Shown: positions 40,701 through 55,400 of the stretch, piece by piece
Position numbering within the stretch: the first letter of the stretch is position 1
Layout of the letters: the number at the start of each line of letters is the position of its first letter
Source of the DNA: Panagrolaimus kolymaensis
Taxonomy: Eukaryota > Nematoda > Chromadorea > Rhabditida > Panagrolaimidae
Direction of reading: 5' to 3'
NCBI GenBank assembly: GCA_028622995.1
Contig: JAJQJQ010000047.1
Span: forward strand, 248,001-312,000
DNA length: 64,000 nucleotides
The notes under the pieces: generated by a model
Told to the model about the DNA's origin: nothing
Databases searched by the model: none
Seen by the model: only the letters and a program-made list of their open reading frames with translations
Program-made: the position numbers and the translations under genes

Positions 40701-43700
40701 ATTGATTTTAAACAAATTACTCATCATCATAAGAAATAACATAAACACTTTTTTAGTAAATGGGCTTGATCCCGGATTCTTTAATATTAATTTTCTACAA
40801 AAAAAGCAGAAAAAAATATTGTTACCGAATGTTTGAAGTGCTGATCGAAGAGAAACACAAAAATTGATTTTAAACAAATTACTCATCATCATAAGAAATA
40901 ACATAAACACTTTTTTAGTAAATGGGCTTGATCCCGGATTTTTTATATTTAATTTTCTACAAAAAAAGCAGAAAAAAATATTGTTACCGAATGTTAGAAG
41001 TGCTGATCGAAGAGAAACACAAAAATTGATTTTAAACAAATTACTCATCATCATAAGAAATAACATAAACACTTTTTTAGTAAATGGGCTTGATCCCGGA
41101 TTTTTTAATATTGATTTTCTACAAAAAAAGCAGAAAAAAATATTGTTACCGAATGTTAGAAGTGCTGATCGAAGAGAAACACAAAAATTGATTTTAAACA
41201 AATTACTCATCATCATAAGAAATAACATAAACACTTTTTTAGTAAATGGGCTTGATCCTGGATTTTTTAATATTAAATTTCTACAAAAAAAGCAGAAAAA
41301 AATATTGTTACCGAATGTTTGAAGTGCTGATCGAAGAGAAACACAAAAATTGATTTTAAACAAATTACTCATCATCATAAGAAATAACATAAACACTTTT
41401 TTATTTAATGGGCTTGATCCCGGATTTTTTATATTTAATTTTCTACAAAAAAAGCAGAAAAAAATATTGTTACCGAATGTTAGAAGTGCTGATCGAAGAG
41501 AAACACAAAAATTGATTTTAAACAAATTACTCATCATCATAAGAAATAACATAAACACTTTTTTAGTAAATGGGCTTGATCCTGGATTTTTTAATATTAA
41601 ATTTCTACAAAAAAAGCAGAAAAAAATATTGTTACCGAATGTTTGAAGTGCTGATCGAAGAGAAACACAAAAATTGATTTTAAACAAATTACTCATCATC
41701 ATAAGAAATAACATAAACACTTTTTTATTTAATGGGCTTGATCCCGGATTTTTTATATTTAATTTTCTACAAAAAAAGCAGAAAAAAATATTGTTACCGA
41801 ATGTTTGAAGTGCTGATCGAAGAGAAACACAAAAATTGATTTTAAACAAATTACTCATCATCATAAGAAATAACATAAACACTTTTTTAGTAAATGGGCT
41901 TGATCCCGGATTTTTTATATTTAATTTTCTACAAAAAAAGCAGAAAAAAATATTGTTACCGAATGTTAGAAGTGCTGATCGAAGAGAAACACAAAAATTG
42001 ATTTTAAACAAATTACTCATCATCATAAGAAATAACATAAACACTTTTTTAGTAAATGGGCTTGATCCCGGATTTTTTAATATTGATTTTCTACAAAAAA
42101 AGCAGAAAAAAATATTGTTACCGAATGTTAGAAGTGCTGATCGAAGAGAAACACAAAAATTGATTTTAAACAAATTACTCATCATCATAAGAAATAACAT
42201 AAACACTTTTTTATTTAATGGGCTTGATCCCGGATTTTTTATATTTAATTTTCTACAAAAAAAGCAGAAAAAAATATTGTTACCGAATGTTTGAAGTGCT
42301 GATCGAAGAGAAACACAAAAATTGATTTTAAACAAATTACTCATCATCATAAGAAATAACATAAACACTTTTTTAGTAAATGGGCTTGATCCCGGATTTT
42401 TTATATTTAATTTTCTACAAAAAAAGCAGAAAAAAATATTGTTACCGAATGTTAGAAGTGCTGATCGAAGAGAAACACAAAAATTGATTTTAAACAAATT
42501 ACTCATCATCATAAGAAATAACATAAACACTTTTTTAGTAAATGGGCTTGATCCCGGATTATTTAATATTGATTTTCTACAAAAAAAGCAGAAAAAAATA
42601 TTGTTACCGAATGTTAGAAGTGCTGATCGAAGAGAAACACAAAAATTGATTTTAAACAAATTACTCATCATCATAAGAAATAACATAAACACTTTTTTAG
42701 TAAATGGGCTTGATCCTGGATTTTTTAATATTAAATTTCTACAAAAAAAGCAGAAAAAAATATTGTTACCGAATGTTTGAAGTGCTGATCGAAGAGAAAC
42801 ACAAAAATTGATTTTAAACAAATTACTCATCATCATAAGAAATAACATAAACACTTTTTTATTTAATGGGCTTGATCCCGGATTTTTTATATTTAATTTT
42901 CTACAAAAAAAGCAGAAAAAAATATTGTTACCGAATGTTAGAAGTGCTGATCGAAGAGAAACACAAAAATTGATTTTAAACAAATTACTCATCATCATAA
43001 GAAATAACATAAACACTTTTTTAGTAAATGGGCTTGATCCTGGATTTTTTAATATTAAATTTCTACAAAAAAAGCAGAAAAAAATATTGTTACCGAATGT
43101 TTGAAGTGCTGATCGAAGAGAAACACAAAAATTGATTTTAAACAAATTACTCATCATCATAAGAAATAACATAAACACTTTTTTATTTAATGGGCTTGAT
43201 CCCGGATTTTTTATATTTAATTTTCTACAAAAAAAGCAGAAAAAAATATTGTTACCGAATGTTTGAAGTGCTGATCGAAGAGAAACACAAAAATTGATTT
43301 TAAACAAATTACTCATCATCATAAGAAATAACATAAACACTTTTTTAGTAAATGGGCTTGATCCCGGATTTTTTATATTTAATTTTCTACAAAAAAAGCA
43401 GAAAAAAATATTGTTACCGAATGTTTGAAGTGCTGATCGAAGAGAAACACAAAAATTGATTTTAAACAAATTACTCATCATCATAAGAAATAACATAAAC
43501 ACTTTTTTATTTAATGGGCTTGATCCCGGATTTTTTATATTTAATTTTCTACAAAAAAAGCAGAAAAAAATATTGTTACCGAATGTTAGAAGTGCTGATC
43601 GAAGAGAAACACAAAAATTGATTTTAAACAAATTACTCATCATCATAAGAAATAACATAAACACTTTTTTAGTAAATGGGCTTGATCCTGGATTTTTTAA

Positions 43701-46430
43701 TATTAAATTTCTACAAAAAAAGCAGAAAAAAATATTGTTACCGAATGTTTGAAGTGCTGATCGAAGAGAAACACAAAAATTGATTTTAAACAAATTACTC
43801 ATCATCATAAGAAATAACATAAACACTTTTTTATTTAATGGGCTTGATCCCGGATTTTTTATATTTAATTTTCTACAAAAAAAGCAGAAAAAAATATTGT
43901 TACCGAATGTTAGAAGTGCTGATCGAAGAGAAACACAAAAATTGATTTTAAACAAATTACTCATCATCATAAGAAATAACATAAACACTTTTTTAGTAAA
44001 TGGGCTTGATCCTGGATTTTTTAATATTAAATTTCTACAAAAAAAGCAGAAAAAAATATTGTTACCGAATGTTTGAAGTGCTGATCGAAGAGAAACACAA
44101 AAATTGATTTTAAACAAATTACTCATCATCATAAGAAATAACATAAACACTTTTTTATTTAATGGGCTTGATCCCGGATTTTTTATATTTAATTTTCTAC
44201 AAAAAAAGCAGAAAAAAATATTGTTACCGAATGTTTGAAGTGCTGATCGAAGAGAAACACAAAAATTGATTTTAAACAAATTACTCATCATCATAAGAAA
44301 TAACATAAACACTTTTTTATTTAATGGGCTTGATCCCGGATTTTTTATATTTAATTTTCTACAAAAAAAGCAGAAAAAAATATTGTTACCGAATGTTAGA
44401 AGTGCTGATCGAAGAGAAACACAAAAATTGATTTTAAACAAATTACTCATCATCATAAGAAATAACATAAACACTTTTTTAGTAAATGGGCTTGATCCTG
44501 GATTTTTTAATATTAAATTTCTACAAAAAAAGCAGAAAAAAATATTGTTACCGAATGTTTGAAGTGCTGATCGAAGAGAAACACAAAAATTGATTTTAAA
44601 CAAATTACTCATCATCATAAGAAATAACATAAACACTTTTTTATTTAATGGGCTTGATCCCGGATTTTTTATATTTAATTTTCTACAAAAAAAGCAGAAA
44701 AAAATATTGTTACCGAATGTTTGAAGTGCTGATCGAAGAGAAACACAAAAATTGATTTTAAACAAATTACTCATCATCATAAGAAATAACATAAACACTT
44801 TTTTATTTAATGGGCTTGATCCCGGATTTTTTATATTTAATTTTCTACAAAAAAAGCAGAAAAAAATATTGTTACCGAATGTTAGAAGTGCTGATCGAAG
44901 AGAAACACAAAAATTGATTTTAAACAAATTACTCATCATCATAAGAAATAACATAAACACTTTTTTAGTAAATGGGCTTGATCCTGGATTTTTTAATATT
45001 AAATTTCTACAAAAAAAGCAGAAAAAAATATTGTTACCGAATGTTTGAAGTGCTGATCGAAGAGAAACACAAAAATTGATTTTAAACAAATTACTCATCA
45101 TCATAAGAAATAACATAAACACTTTTTTATTTAATGGGCTTGATCCCGGATTTTTTATATTTAATTTTCTACAAAAAAAGCAGAAAAAAATATTGTTACC
45201 GAATGTTAGAAGTGCTGATCGAAGAGAAACACAAAAATTGATTTTAAACAAATTACTCATCATCATAAGAAATAACATAAACACTTTTTTAGTAAATGGG
45301 CTTGATCCTGGATTTTTTAATATTAAATTTCTACAAAAAAAGCAGAAAAAAATATTGTTACCGAATGTTTGAAGTGCTGATCGAAGAGAAACACAAAAAT
45401 TGATTTTAAACAAATTACTCATCATCATAAGAAATAACATAAACACTTTTTTAGTAAATGGGCTTGATCCTGGATTTTTTAATATTAAATTTCTACAAAA
45501 AAAGCAGAAAAAAATATTGTTACCGAATGTTTGAAGTGCTGATCGAAGAGAAACACAAAAATTGATTTTAAACAAATTACTCATCATCATAAGAAATAAC
45601 ATAAACACTTTTTTAGTAAATGGGCTTGATCCTGGATTTTTTAATATTAAATTTCTACAAAAAAAGCAGAAAAAAATATTGTTACCGAATGTTTGAAGTG
45701 CTGATCGAAGAGAAACACAAAAATTGATTTTAAACAAATTACTCATCATCATAAGAAATAACATAAACACTTTTTTATTTAATGGGCTTGATCCCGGATT
45801 TTTTATATTTAATTTTCTACAAAAAAAGCAGAAAAAAATATTGTTACCGAATGTTTGAAGTGCTGATCGAAGAGAAACACAAAAATTGATTTTAAACAAA
45901 TTACTCATCATCATAAGAAATAACATAAACACTTTTTTAGTAAATGGGCTTGATCCCGGATTTTTTAATATTAATTTTCTACAAAAAAAGCAGAAAAAAA
46001 TATTGTTACCGAATGTTTGAAGTGCTGATCGAAGAGAAACACAAAAATTGATTTTAAACAAATTACTCATCATCATAAGAAATAACATAAACACTTTTTT
46101 AGTAAATGGGCTTGATCCCGGATTCTTTAATATTAATTTTCTACAAAAAAAGCAGAAAAAAATATTGTTACCGAATGTTTGAAGTGCTGATCGAAGAGAA
46201 ACACAAAAATTGATTTTAAACAAATTACTCATCATCATAAGAAATAACATAAACACTTTTTTAGTAAATGGGCTTGATCCCGGATTTTTTATATTTAATT
46301 TTCTACAAAAAAAGCAGAAAAAAATATTGTTACCGAATGTTTGAAGTGCTGATCGAAGAGAAACACAAAAATTGATTTTAAACAAATTACTCATCATCAT
46401 AAGAAATAACATAAACACTTTTTTAGTAAA
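40601..46430. repeat. 5,672-bp higher-order repeat, copy 2
   Basis: Related copy of the preceding 5.67-kb segment, opening with the same CTAGATCCC and nine-A combination. Within it, CCTGG monomers fall at 41,257, 41,581, 42,715, 43,039, 43,687, 44,011, 44,497, 44,983, 45,307, 45,469 and 45,631. The spacings are 162, 324, 486, 648 and 1,134 bp, all multiples of 162. Confidence 0.72.
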
Positions 46431-46439
46431 TGGGCTTGA

Positions 46440-49400
46440 TCCCGGATTTTTATATTTAATTTTCTACAAAAAAAGCAGAAAAAAATATTGTTACCGAATG
46501 TTTGAAGTGCGGATCGAAGAGAAACACAAAAATTGATTTTAAACAAATTACTCATCATTCAAAGAAATAACATAATCACTTTTTTAGTAAATGGGCTTGA
46601 TCCCGGATTTTTTATATTTAATTTTCTACAAAAAAAGCAGAAAAAAATATTGTTACCGAATGTTTGAAGTGCGGATCGAAGAGAAACACAATAATTGATT
46701 TTAAACAAATTACTCATCATCATAAGAAATAACATAAACACTTTTTTAGTAAATGGGCTTGATCCCGGATTTTTTAATATTAATTTTCTACAAAAAAAGC
46801 AGAAAAAAATATTGTTACCGAATGTTTGAAGTGCGGATCGAAGAGAAACACAAAAATTGATTTTAAACAAATTACTCATCATTCAAAGAAATAACATAAT
46901 CACTTTTTTAGTAAATGGGCTTGATCCCGGATTTTTTATATTTAATTTTCTACAAAAAAAGCAGAAAAAAATATTGTTACCGAATGTTTGAAGTGCTGAT
47001 CGAAGAGAAACACAAAAATTGATTTTAAACAAATTACTCATCATCATAAGAAATAACATAAACACTTTTTTAGTAAATGGGCTTGATCCCGGATTTTTTA
47101 ATATTAATTTTCTACAAAAAAAGCAGAAAAAAATATTGTTACCGAATGTTTGAAGTGCTGATCGAAGAGAAACACAAAAATTGATTTTAAACAAATTACT
47201 CATCATCATAAGAAATAACATAAACACTTTTTTAGTAAATGGGCTTGATCCCGGATTTTTTATATTTAATTTTCTACAAAAAAAGCAGAAAAAAATATTG
47301 TTACCGAATGTTTGAGGAAGGGTTCAAAGAGAAACACAAAAATTGATTTTAAACAAATTACTCATCATCATAAGAAATAACATAAACACTTTTTTAGTAA
47401 ATGGGCTTGATCCCGGATTTTTATATTTAATTTTCTACAAAAAAAGCAGAAAAAAATATTGTTACCGAATGTTTGAAGTGCTGATCGAAGAGAAACACAA
47501 AAATTGATTTTAAACAAATTACTCATCATTCAAAGAAATAACATAATCACTTTTTTAGTAAATGGGCTTGATCCCGGATTTTTTATATTTAATTTTCTAC
47601 AAAAAAAGCAGAAAAAAATATTGTTACCGAATGTTTGAAGTGCGGATCGAAGAGAAACACAATAATTGATTTTAAACAAATTACTCATCATCATAAGAAA
47701 TAACATAAACACTTTTTTAGTAAATGGGCTTGATCCCGGATTTTTTATATTTAATTTTCTACAAAAAAAGCAGAAAAAAATATTGTTACCGAATGTTTGA
47801 GGAAGGGTTCAAAGAGAAACACAAAAATTGATTTTAAACAAATTACTCATCATCATAAGAAATAACATAAACACTTTTTTAGTAAATGGGCTTGATCCCG
47901 GATTTTTTAATATTAATTTTCTACAAAAAAAGCAGAAAAAAATATTGTTACCGAATGTTTGAAGTGCTGATCGAAGAGAAACACAAAAATTGATTTTAAA
48001 CAAATTACTCATCATCATAAGAAATAACATAAACACTTTTTTAGTAAATGGGCTTGATCCCGGATTTTTTAATATTAATTTTCTACAAAAAAAGCAGAAA
48101 AAAATATTGTTACCGAATGTTTGAAGTGCTGATCGAAGAGAAACACAAAAATTGATTTTAAACAAATTACTCATCATCATAAGAAATAACATAAACACTT
48201 TTTTAGTAAATGGGCTTGATCCCGGATTTTTTAATATTAATTTTCTACAAAAAAAGCAGAAAAAAATATTGTTACCGAATGTTTGAAGTGCTGATCGAAG
48301 AGAAACACAAAAATTGATTTTAAACAAATTACTCATCATCATAAGAAATAACATAAACACTTTTTTAGTAAATGGGCTTGATCCCGGATTTTTTAATATT
48401 AATTTTCTACAAAAAAAGCAGAAAAAAATATTGTTACCGAATGTTTGAAGTGCTGATCGAAGAGAAACACAAAAATTGATTTTAAACAAATTACTCATCA
48501 TCATAAGAAATAACATAAACACTTTTTTAGTAAATGGGCTTGATCCCGGATTTTTTATATTTAATTTTCTACAAAAAAAGCAGAAAAAAATATTGTTACC
48601 GAATGTTTGAGGAAGGGTTCAAAGAGAAACACAAAAATTGATTTTAAACAAATTACTCATCATCATAAGAAATAACATAAACACTTTTTTAGTAAATGGG
48701 CTTGATCCCGGATTTTTTATATTTAATTTTCTACAAAAAAAGCAGAAAAAAATATTGTTACCGAATGTTTGAAGTGCGGATCGAAGAGAAACACAATAAT
48801 TGATTTTAAACAAATTACTCATCATCATAAGAAATAACATAAACACTTTTTTAGTAAATGGGCTTGATCCCGGATTTTTTATATTTAATTTTCTACAAAA
48901 AAAGCAGAAAAAAATATTGTTACCGAATGTTTGAAGTGCGGATCGAAGAGAAACACAAAAATTGATTTTAAACAAATTACTCATCATCATAAGAAATAAC
49001 ATAAACACTTTTTTAGTAAATGGGCTTGATCCCGGATTTTTTATATTTAATTTTCTACAAAAAAAGCAGAAAAAAATATTGTTACCGAATGTTTGAAGTG
49101 CGGATCGAAGAGAAACACAAAAATTGATTTTAAACAAATTACTCATCATCATAAGAAATAACATAAACACTTTTTTAGTAAATGGGCTTGATCCCGGATT
49201 TTTTATATTTAATTTTCTACAAAAAAAGCAGAAAAAAATATTGTTACCGAATGTTTGAAGTGCGGATCGAAGAGAAACACAAAAATTGATTTTAAACAAA
49301 TTACTCATCATCATAAGAAATAACATAAACACTTTTTTAGTAAATGGGCTTGATCCCGGATTTTTTATATTTAATTTTCTACAAAAAAAGCAGAAAAAAA

Positions 49401-50600
49401 TATTGTTACCGAATGTTTGAAGTGCTGATCGAAGAGAAACACAAAAATTGATTTTAAACAAATTACTCATCATCATAAGAAATAACATAAACACTTTTTT
49501 AGTAAATGGGCTTGATCCCGGATTTTTTATATTTAATTTTCTACAAAAAAAGCAGAAAAAAATATTGTTACCGAATGTTTGAAGTGCGGATCGAAGAGAA
49601 ACACAATAATTGATTTTAAACAAATTACTCATCATCATAAGAAATAACATAAACACTTTTTTAGTAAATGGGCTTGATCCCGGATTTTTTATATTTAATT
49701 TTCTACAAAAAAAGCAGAAAAAAATATTGTTACCGAATGTTTGAAGTGCGGATCGAAGAGAAACACAAAAATTGATTTTAAACAAATTACTCATCATCAT
49801 AAGAAATAACATAAACACTTTTTTAGTAAATGGGCTTGATCCCGGATTTTTTATATTTAATTTTCTACAAAAAAAGCAGAAAAAAATATTGTTACCGAAT
49901 GTTTGAAGTGCTGATCGAAGAGAAACACAAAAATTGATTTTAAACAAATTACTCATCATCATAAGAAATAACATAAACACTTTTTTAGTAAATGGGCTTG
50001 ATCCCGGATTTTTTATATTTAATTTTCTACAAAAAAAGCAGAAAAAAATATTGTTACCGAATGTTTGAGGAAGGGTTCAAAGAGAAACACAAAAATTGAT
50101 TTTAAACAAATTACTCATCATCATAAGAAATAACATAAACACTTTTTTAGTAAATGGGCTTGATCCCGGATTTTTTATATTTAATTTTCTACAAAAAAAG
50201 CAGAAAAAAATATTGTTACCGAATGTTTGAAGTGCGGATCGAAGAGAAACACAATAATTGATTTTAAACAAATTACTCATCATCATAAGAAATAACATAA
50301 ACACTTTTTTAGTAAATGGGCTTGATCCCGGATTTTTTATATTTAATTTTCTACAAAAAAAGCAGAAAAAAATATTGTTACCGAATGTTTGAAGTGCGGA
50401 TCGAAGAGAAACACAAAAATTGATTTTAAACAAATTACTCATCATCATAAGAAATAACATAAACACTTTTTTAGTAAATGGGCTAGATCCCGGATTTTTT
50501 ATATTTAATTTTCTACAAAAAAAGCAGAAAAAAATATTGTTACCTAATGTTTGAAGTGCGGATCGAAGAGAAACACAAAAATTGATTTTAAACAAATTAC
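46440..50600. repeat. Satellite block V: GCGGATCG and CACAATAATTG variants
   Basis: Monomers are 162 bp with AGTAAATGGG. GCGGATCG alternates with GCTGATCG, and CACAATAATTG copies occur at about 46,686, 47,656, 48,791, 49,601 and 50,250. Isolated type-B modules reappear near 47,316, 47,794, 48,610 and 50,066. The TCAAAG/CATAATCAC form appears near 46,560, 46,890 and 47,535. Two copies lack one T in the T6 tract (near 46,449 and 47,419). Four consecutive near-identical TTTTTTAATATT monomers lie at 47.9-48.4 kb. Confidence 0.78.
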
Positions 50601-50674
50601 TCATCATCATAAGAAATAACATAAACACTTTTTTATTTAATGGGCTTGATCCCGGATTTTTTAAAATTAATTTT

Positions 50675-52458
50675 CTACAAAAAAAAGCAGAAAAAAATAT
50701 TGTTACCGAATGTTTGAAGTGCGGATCGATGAGAAACACAAAAATTGATTATAAACAAATTACTCATCATCATAAGAAATAACATAAACACTTTTTTAGT
50801 AAATGGGCTTGATCCCGGATTTTTTATATTTAATTTTCTACAAAAATAGCAGAAAAAAATATTGTTACCGAATGTTTGAAGTGCGGATCGAAGAGAAACA
50901 CAAAAATTGATTTTAAACAAATTACTCATCATCATAAGAAATAACATAAACACTTTTTTAGTAAATGGGCTTGATCCCGGATTTTTTATATTTAATTTTC
51001 TACAAAAATAGCAGAAAAAAATATTGTTACCGAATGTTTGAAGTGCGGATCGAAGAGAAACACAAAAATTGATTTTAAACAAATTACTCATCATCATAAG
51101 AAATAACATAAACACTTTTTTAGTAAATGGGCTAGATCCCGGATTTTTTATATTTAATTTTCTACAAAAATAGCAGAAAAAAATATTGTTACCGAATGTT
51201 TGAAGTGCGGATCGAAGAGAAACACAAAAATTGATTATAAACAAATTACTCATCATCATAAGAAATAACATAAACACTTTTTTAGTAAATGGGCTTGATC
51301 CCGGATTTTTTATATTTAATTTTCTACAAAAATAGCAGAAAAAAATATTGTTACCGAATGTTTGAAGTGCGGATCGAAGAGAAACACAAAAATTGATTTT
51401 AAACAAATTACTCATCATCATAAGAAATAACATAAACATTTTTTTATTTAATGGGCTTGATCCCGGATTTTTTAAAATTAATTTTCTACAAAAAAAAGCA
51501 GAAAAAAATATTGTTACCGAATGTTTGAAGTGCGGATCGATGAGAAACACAAAAATTGATTATAAACAAATTACTCATCATCATAAGAAATAACATAAAC
51601 ACTTTTTTAGTAAATGGGCTTGATCCCGGATTTTTTATATTTAATTTTCTACAAAAATAGCAGAAAAAAATATTGTTACCGAATGTTTGAAGTGCGGATC
51701 GAAGAGAAACACAAAAATTGATTTTAAACAAATTACTCATCATCATAAGAAATAACATAAACACTTTTTTAGTAAATGGGCTAGATCCCGGATTTTTTAT
51801 ATTTAATTTTCTACAAAAAAAGCAGAAAAAAATATTGTTACCGAATGTTTGAAGTGCGGATCGAAGAGAAACACAAAAATTGATTATAAACAAATTACTC
51901 ATCATCATAAGAAATAACATAAACACTTTTTTAGTAAATGGGCTTGATCCCGGATTTTTTATATTTAATTTTCTACAAAAAAAGCAGAAAAAAATATTGT
52001 TACCGAATGTTTGAAGTGCTGATCGAAGAGAAACACAAAAATTGATTTTAAACAAATTACTCATCATCATAAGAAATAACATAAACACTTTTTTAGTAAA
52101 TGGGCTAGATCCCGGATTTTTTATATTTAATTTTCTACAAAAAAAGCAGAAAAAAATATTGTTACCGAATGTTTGAAGTGCGGATCGAAGAGAAACACAA
52201 AAATTGATTTTAAACAAATTACTCATCATCATAAGAAATAACATAAACACTTTTTTAGTAAATGGGCTAGATCCCGGATTTTTTATATTTAATTTTCTAC
52301 AAAAAAAGCAGAAAAAAATATTGTTACCGAATGTTTGAAGTGCGGATCGAAGAGAAACACAAAAATTGATTTTCAACAAATTACTCATCATCATAAGAAA
52401 TAACATAAACACTTTTTTATTTAATGGGCTTGATCCCGGATTTTTTAAAATTAATTTT
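50675..52458. repeat. Five- and six-monomer tandem units (811 and 973 bp)
   Basis: Two consecutive units begin at the eight-A monomers near 50,675 and 51,486, and each is followed by a rare GATCGATGAG variant (about 50,727 and 51,538). The third unit starts at 52,459. ACAAAAATAGCAG copies are shared by the first two units. Confidence 0.75.
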
Positions 52459-55400
52459 CTACAAAAAAAAGCAGAAAAAAATATTGTTACCGAATGTTTG
52501 AAGTGCTGATCGAAGAGAAACACAAAAATTGATTATAAACAAATTACTCATCATCATAAGAAATAACATAAACACTTTTTTAGTAAATGGGCTTGATCCC
52601 GGATTTTTTAATATTAATTTTCTACAAAAAAAGCAGAAAAAAATATTGTTACCGAATGTTTGAAGTGCTGATCGAAGAGAAACACAAAAATTGATTTTAA
52701 ACAAATTACTCATCATCATAAGAAATAACATAAACACTTTTTTAGTAAATGGGCTTGATCCCGGATTTTTTAATATTAATTTTCTACAAAAAAAGCAGAA
52801 AAAAATATTGTTACCGAATGTTTGAAGTGCTGATCGAAGAGAAACACAAAAATTGATTTTAAACAAATTACTCATCATCATAAGAAATAACATAAACACT
52901 TTTTTAGTAAATGGGCTTGATCCCGGATTTTTTAATATTAATTTTCTACAAAAAAAGCAGAAAAAAATATTGTTACCGAATGTTTGAAGTGCTGATCGAA
53001 GAGAAACACAAAAATTGATTTTAAACAAATTACTCATCATCATAAGAAATAACATAAACACTTTTTTAGTAAATGGGCTTGATCCCGGATTTTTTAATAT
53101 TAATTTTCTACAAAAAAAGCAGAAAAAAATATTGTTACCGAATGTTTGAAGTGCTGATCGAAGAGAAACACAAAAATTGATTTTAAACAAATTACTCATC
53201 ATCATAAGAAATAACATAAACACTTTTTTATTTAATGGGCTTGATCCCGGATTTTTTATATTTAATTTTCTACAAAAAAAGCAGAAAAAAATATTGTTAC
53301 CGAATGTTTGAAGTGCTGATCGAAGAGAAACACAAAAATTGATTATAAACAAATTACTCATCATCATAAGAAATAACATAAACACTTTTTTAGTAAATGG
53401 GCTTGATCCCGGATTTTTTATATTTAATTTTCTACAAAAAAAGCAGAAAAAAATATTGTTACCGAATGTTTGAAGTGCGGATCGAAGAGAAACACAAAAA
53501 TTGATTTTAAACAAATTACTCATCATCATAAGAAATAACATAAACACTTTTTTAGTAAATGGGCTAGATCCCGGATTTTTTATATTTAATTTTCTACAAA
53601 AAAAGCAGAAAAAAGTATTGTTACCGAATGTTTGAAGTGCTGATCGAAGAGAAACACAAAAATTGATTATAAACAAATTACTCATCATCATAAGAAATAA
53701 CATAAACACTTTTTTAGTAAATGGGCTTGATCCCGGATTTTTTATATTTAATTTTCTACAAAAAAAGCAGAAAAAAATATTGTTACCGAATGTTTGAAGT
53801 GCTGATCGAAGAGAAACACAAAAATTGATTTTAAACAAATTACTCATCATCATAAGAAATAACATAAACACTTTTTTAGTAAATGGGCTAGATCCCGGAT
53901 TTTTTATATTTAATTTTCTACAAAAAAAGCAGAAAAAAATATTGTTACCGAATGTTTGAAGTGCGGATCGAAGAGAAACACAAAAATTGATTTTAAACAA
54001 ATTACTCATCATCATAAGAAATAACATAAACACTTTTTTAGTAAATGGGCTAGATCCCGGATTTTTTATATTTAATTTTCTACAAAAAAAGCAGAAAAAA
54101 ATATTGTTACCGAATGTTTGAAGTGCTGATCGAAGAGAAACACAAAAATTGATTTTAAACAAATTACTCATCATCATAAGAAATAACATAAACACTTTTT
54201 TAGTAAATGGGCTAGATCCCGGATTTTTTATATTTAATTTTCTACAAAAAAAGCAGAAAAAAATATTGTTACCGAATGTTTGAAGTGCTGATCGAAGAGA
54301 AACACAAAAATTGATTTTAAACAAATTACTCATCATCATAAGAAATAACATAAACACTTTTTTAGTAAATGGGCTAGATCCCGGATTTTTTATATTTAAT
54401 TTTCTACAAAAAAAGCAGAAAAAAATATTGTTACCGAATGTTTGAAGTGCGGATCGAAGAGAAACACAAAAATTGATTTTCAACAAATTACTCATCATCA
54501 TAAGAAATAACATAAACACTTTTTTATTTAATGGGCTTGATCCCGGATTTTTTAAAATTAATTTTCTACAAAAAAAAGCAGAAAAAAATATTGTTACCGA
54601 ATGTTTGAAGTGCTGATCGAAGAGAAACACAAAAATTGATTATAAACAAATTACTCATCATCATAAGAAATAACATAAACACTTTTTTAGTAAATGGGCT
54701 AGATCCCGGATTTTTTATATTTAATTTTCTACAAAAAAAGCAGAAAAAAGTATTGTTACCGAATGTTTGAAGTGCTGATCGAAGAGAAACACAAAAATTG
54801 ATTATAAACAAATTACTCATCATCATAAGAAATAACATAAACACTTTTTTAGTAAATGGGCTTGATCCCGGATTTTTTATATTTAATTTTCTACAAAAAA
54901 AGCAGAAAAAAATATTGTTACCGAATGTTTGAAGTGCGGATCGAAGAGAAACACAAAAATTGATTTTAAACAAATTACTCATCATCATAAGAAATAACAT
55001 AAACACTTTTTTAGTAAATGGGCTAGATCCCGGATTTTTTATATTTAATTTTCTACAAAAAAAGCAGAAAAAAGTATTGTTACCGAATGTTTGAAGTGCT
55101 GATCGAAGAGAAACACAAAAATTGATTATAAACAAATTACTCATCATCATAAGAAATAACATAAACACTTTTTTAGTAAATGGGCTAGATCCCGGATTTT
55201 TTATATTTAATTTTCTACAAAAAAAGCAGAAAAAAATATTGTTACCGAATGTTTGAAGTGCGGATCGAAGAGAAACACAAAAATTGATTTTAAACAAATT
55301 ACTCATCATCATAAGAAATAACATAAACACTTTTTTAGTAAATGGGCTAGATCCCGGATTTTTTATATTTAATTTTCTACAAAAAAAGCAGAAAAAAATA

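Larger units (their letters stand above)
34240..46440. repeat. Satellite block IV: homogeneous 162-bp monomers, stop-free frame
   Basis: Almost every copy is exactly 162 bp and type A with the CATAAG variant, so the type-B TGA triplets of the minus frame are absent. AGTAAATGGG competes with ATTTAATGGG, and the middle segment is TATATTTAATT, AATATTAATT or AATATTAAATT. Other block markers are GTTAGAAG, GATCCTGG and GGATTCTTT. The long minus-strand open frames at 34,951-40,584 and 40,623-46,418 come from this homogeneity and are not annotated as genes. The frame is interrupted only by two extra A at about 34,960 and 40,632 and by one missing T at about 46,449. Confidence 0.88.

Noticed and set aside
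35192..45372. Plus-strand open frames of 98-206 codons
   Set aside because: They recur once per few monomers at multiples of 162 bp and are satellite periodicity, not genes.
34951..46418. Two minus-strand open frames of 1,877 and 1,931 codons as giant repeat-protein genes
   Set aside because: They coincide with satellite monomers that are plainly non-coding to the left, depend only on loss of two stop-bearing variants, begin and end at indels in A-tracts, and show mostly amino-acid-changing variation. The opposite strand is also open for 98-206 codons in many places.
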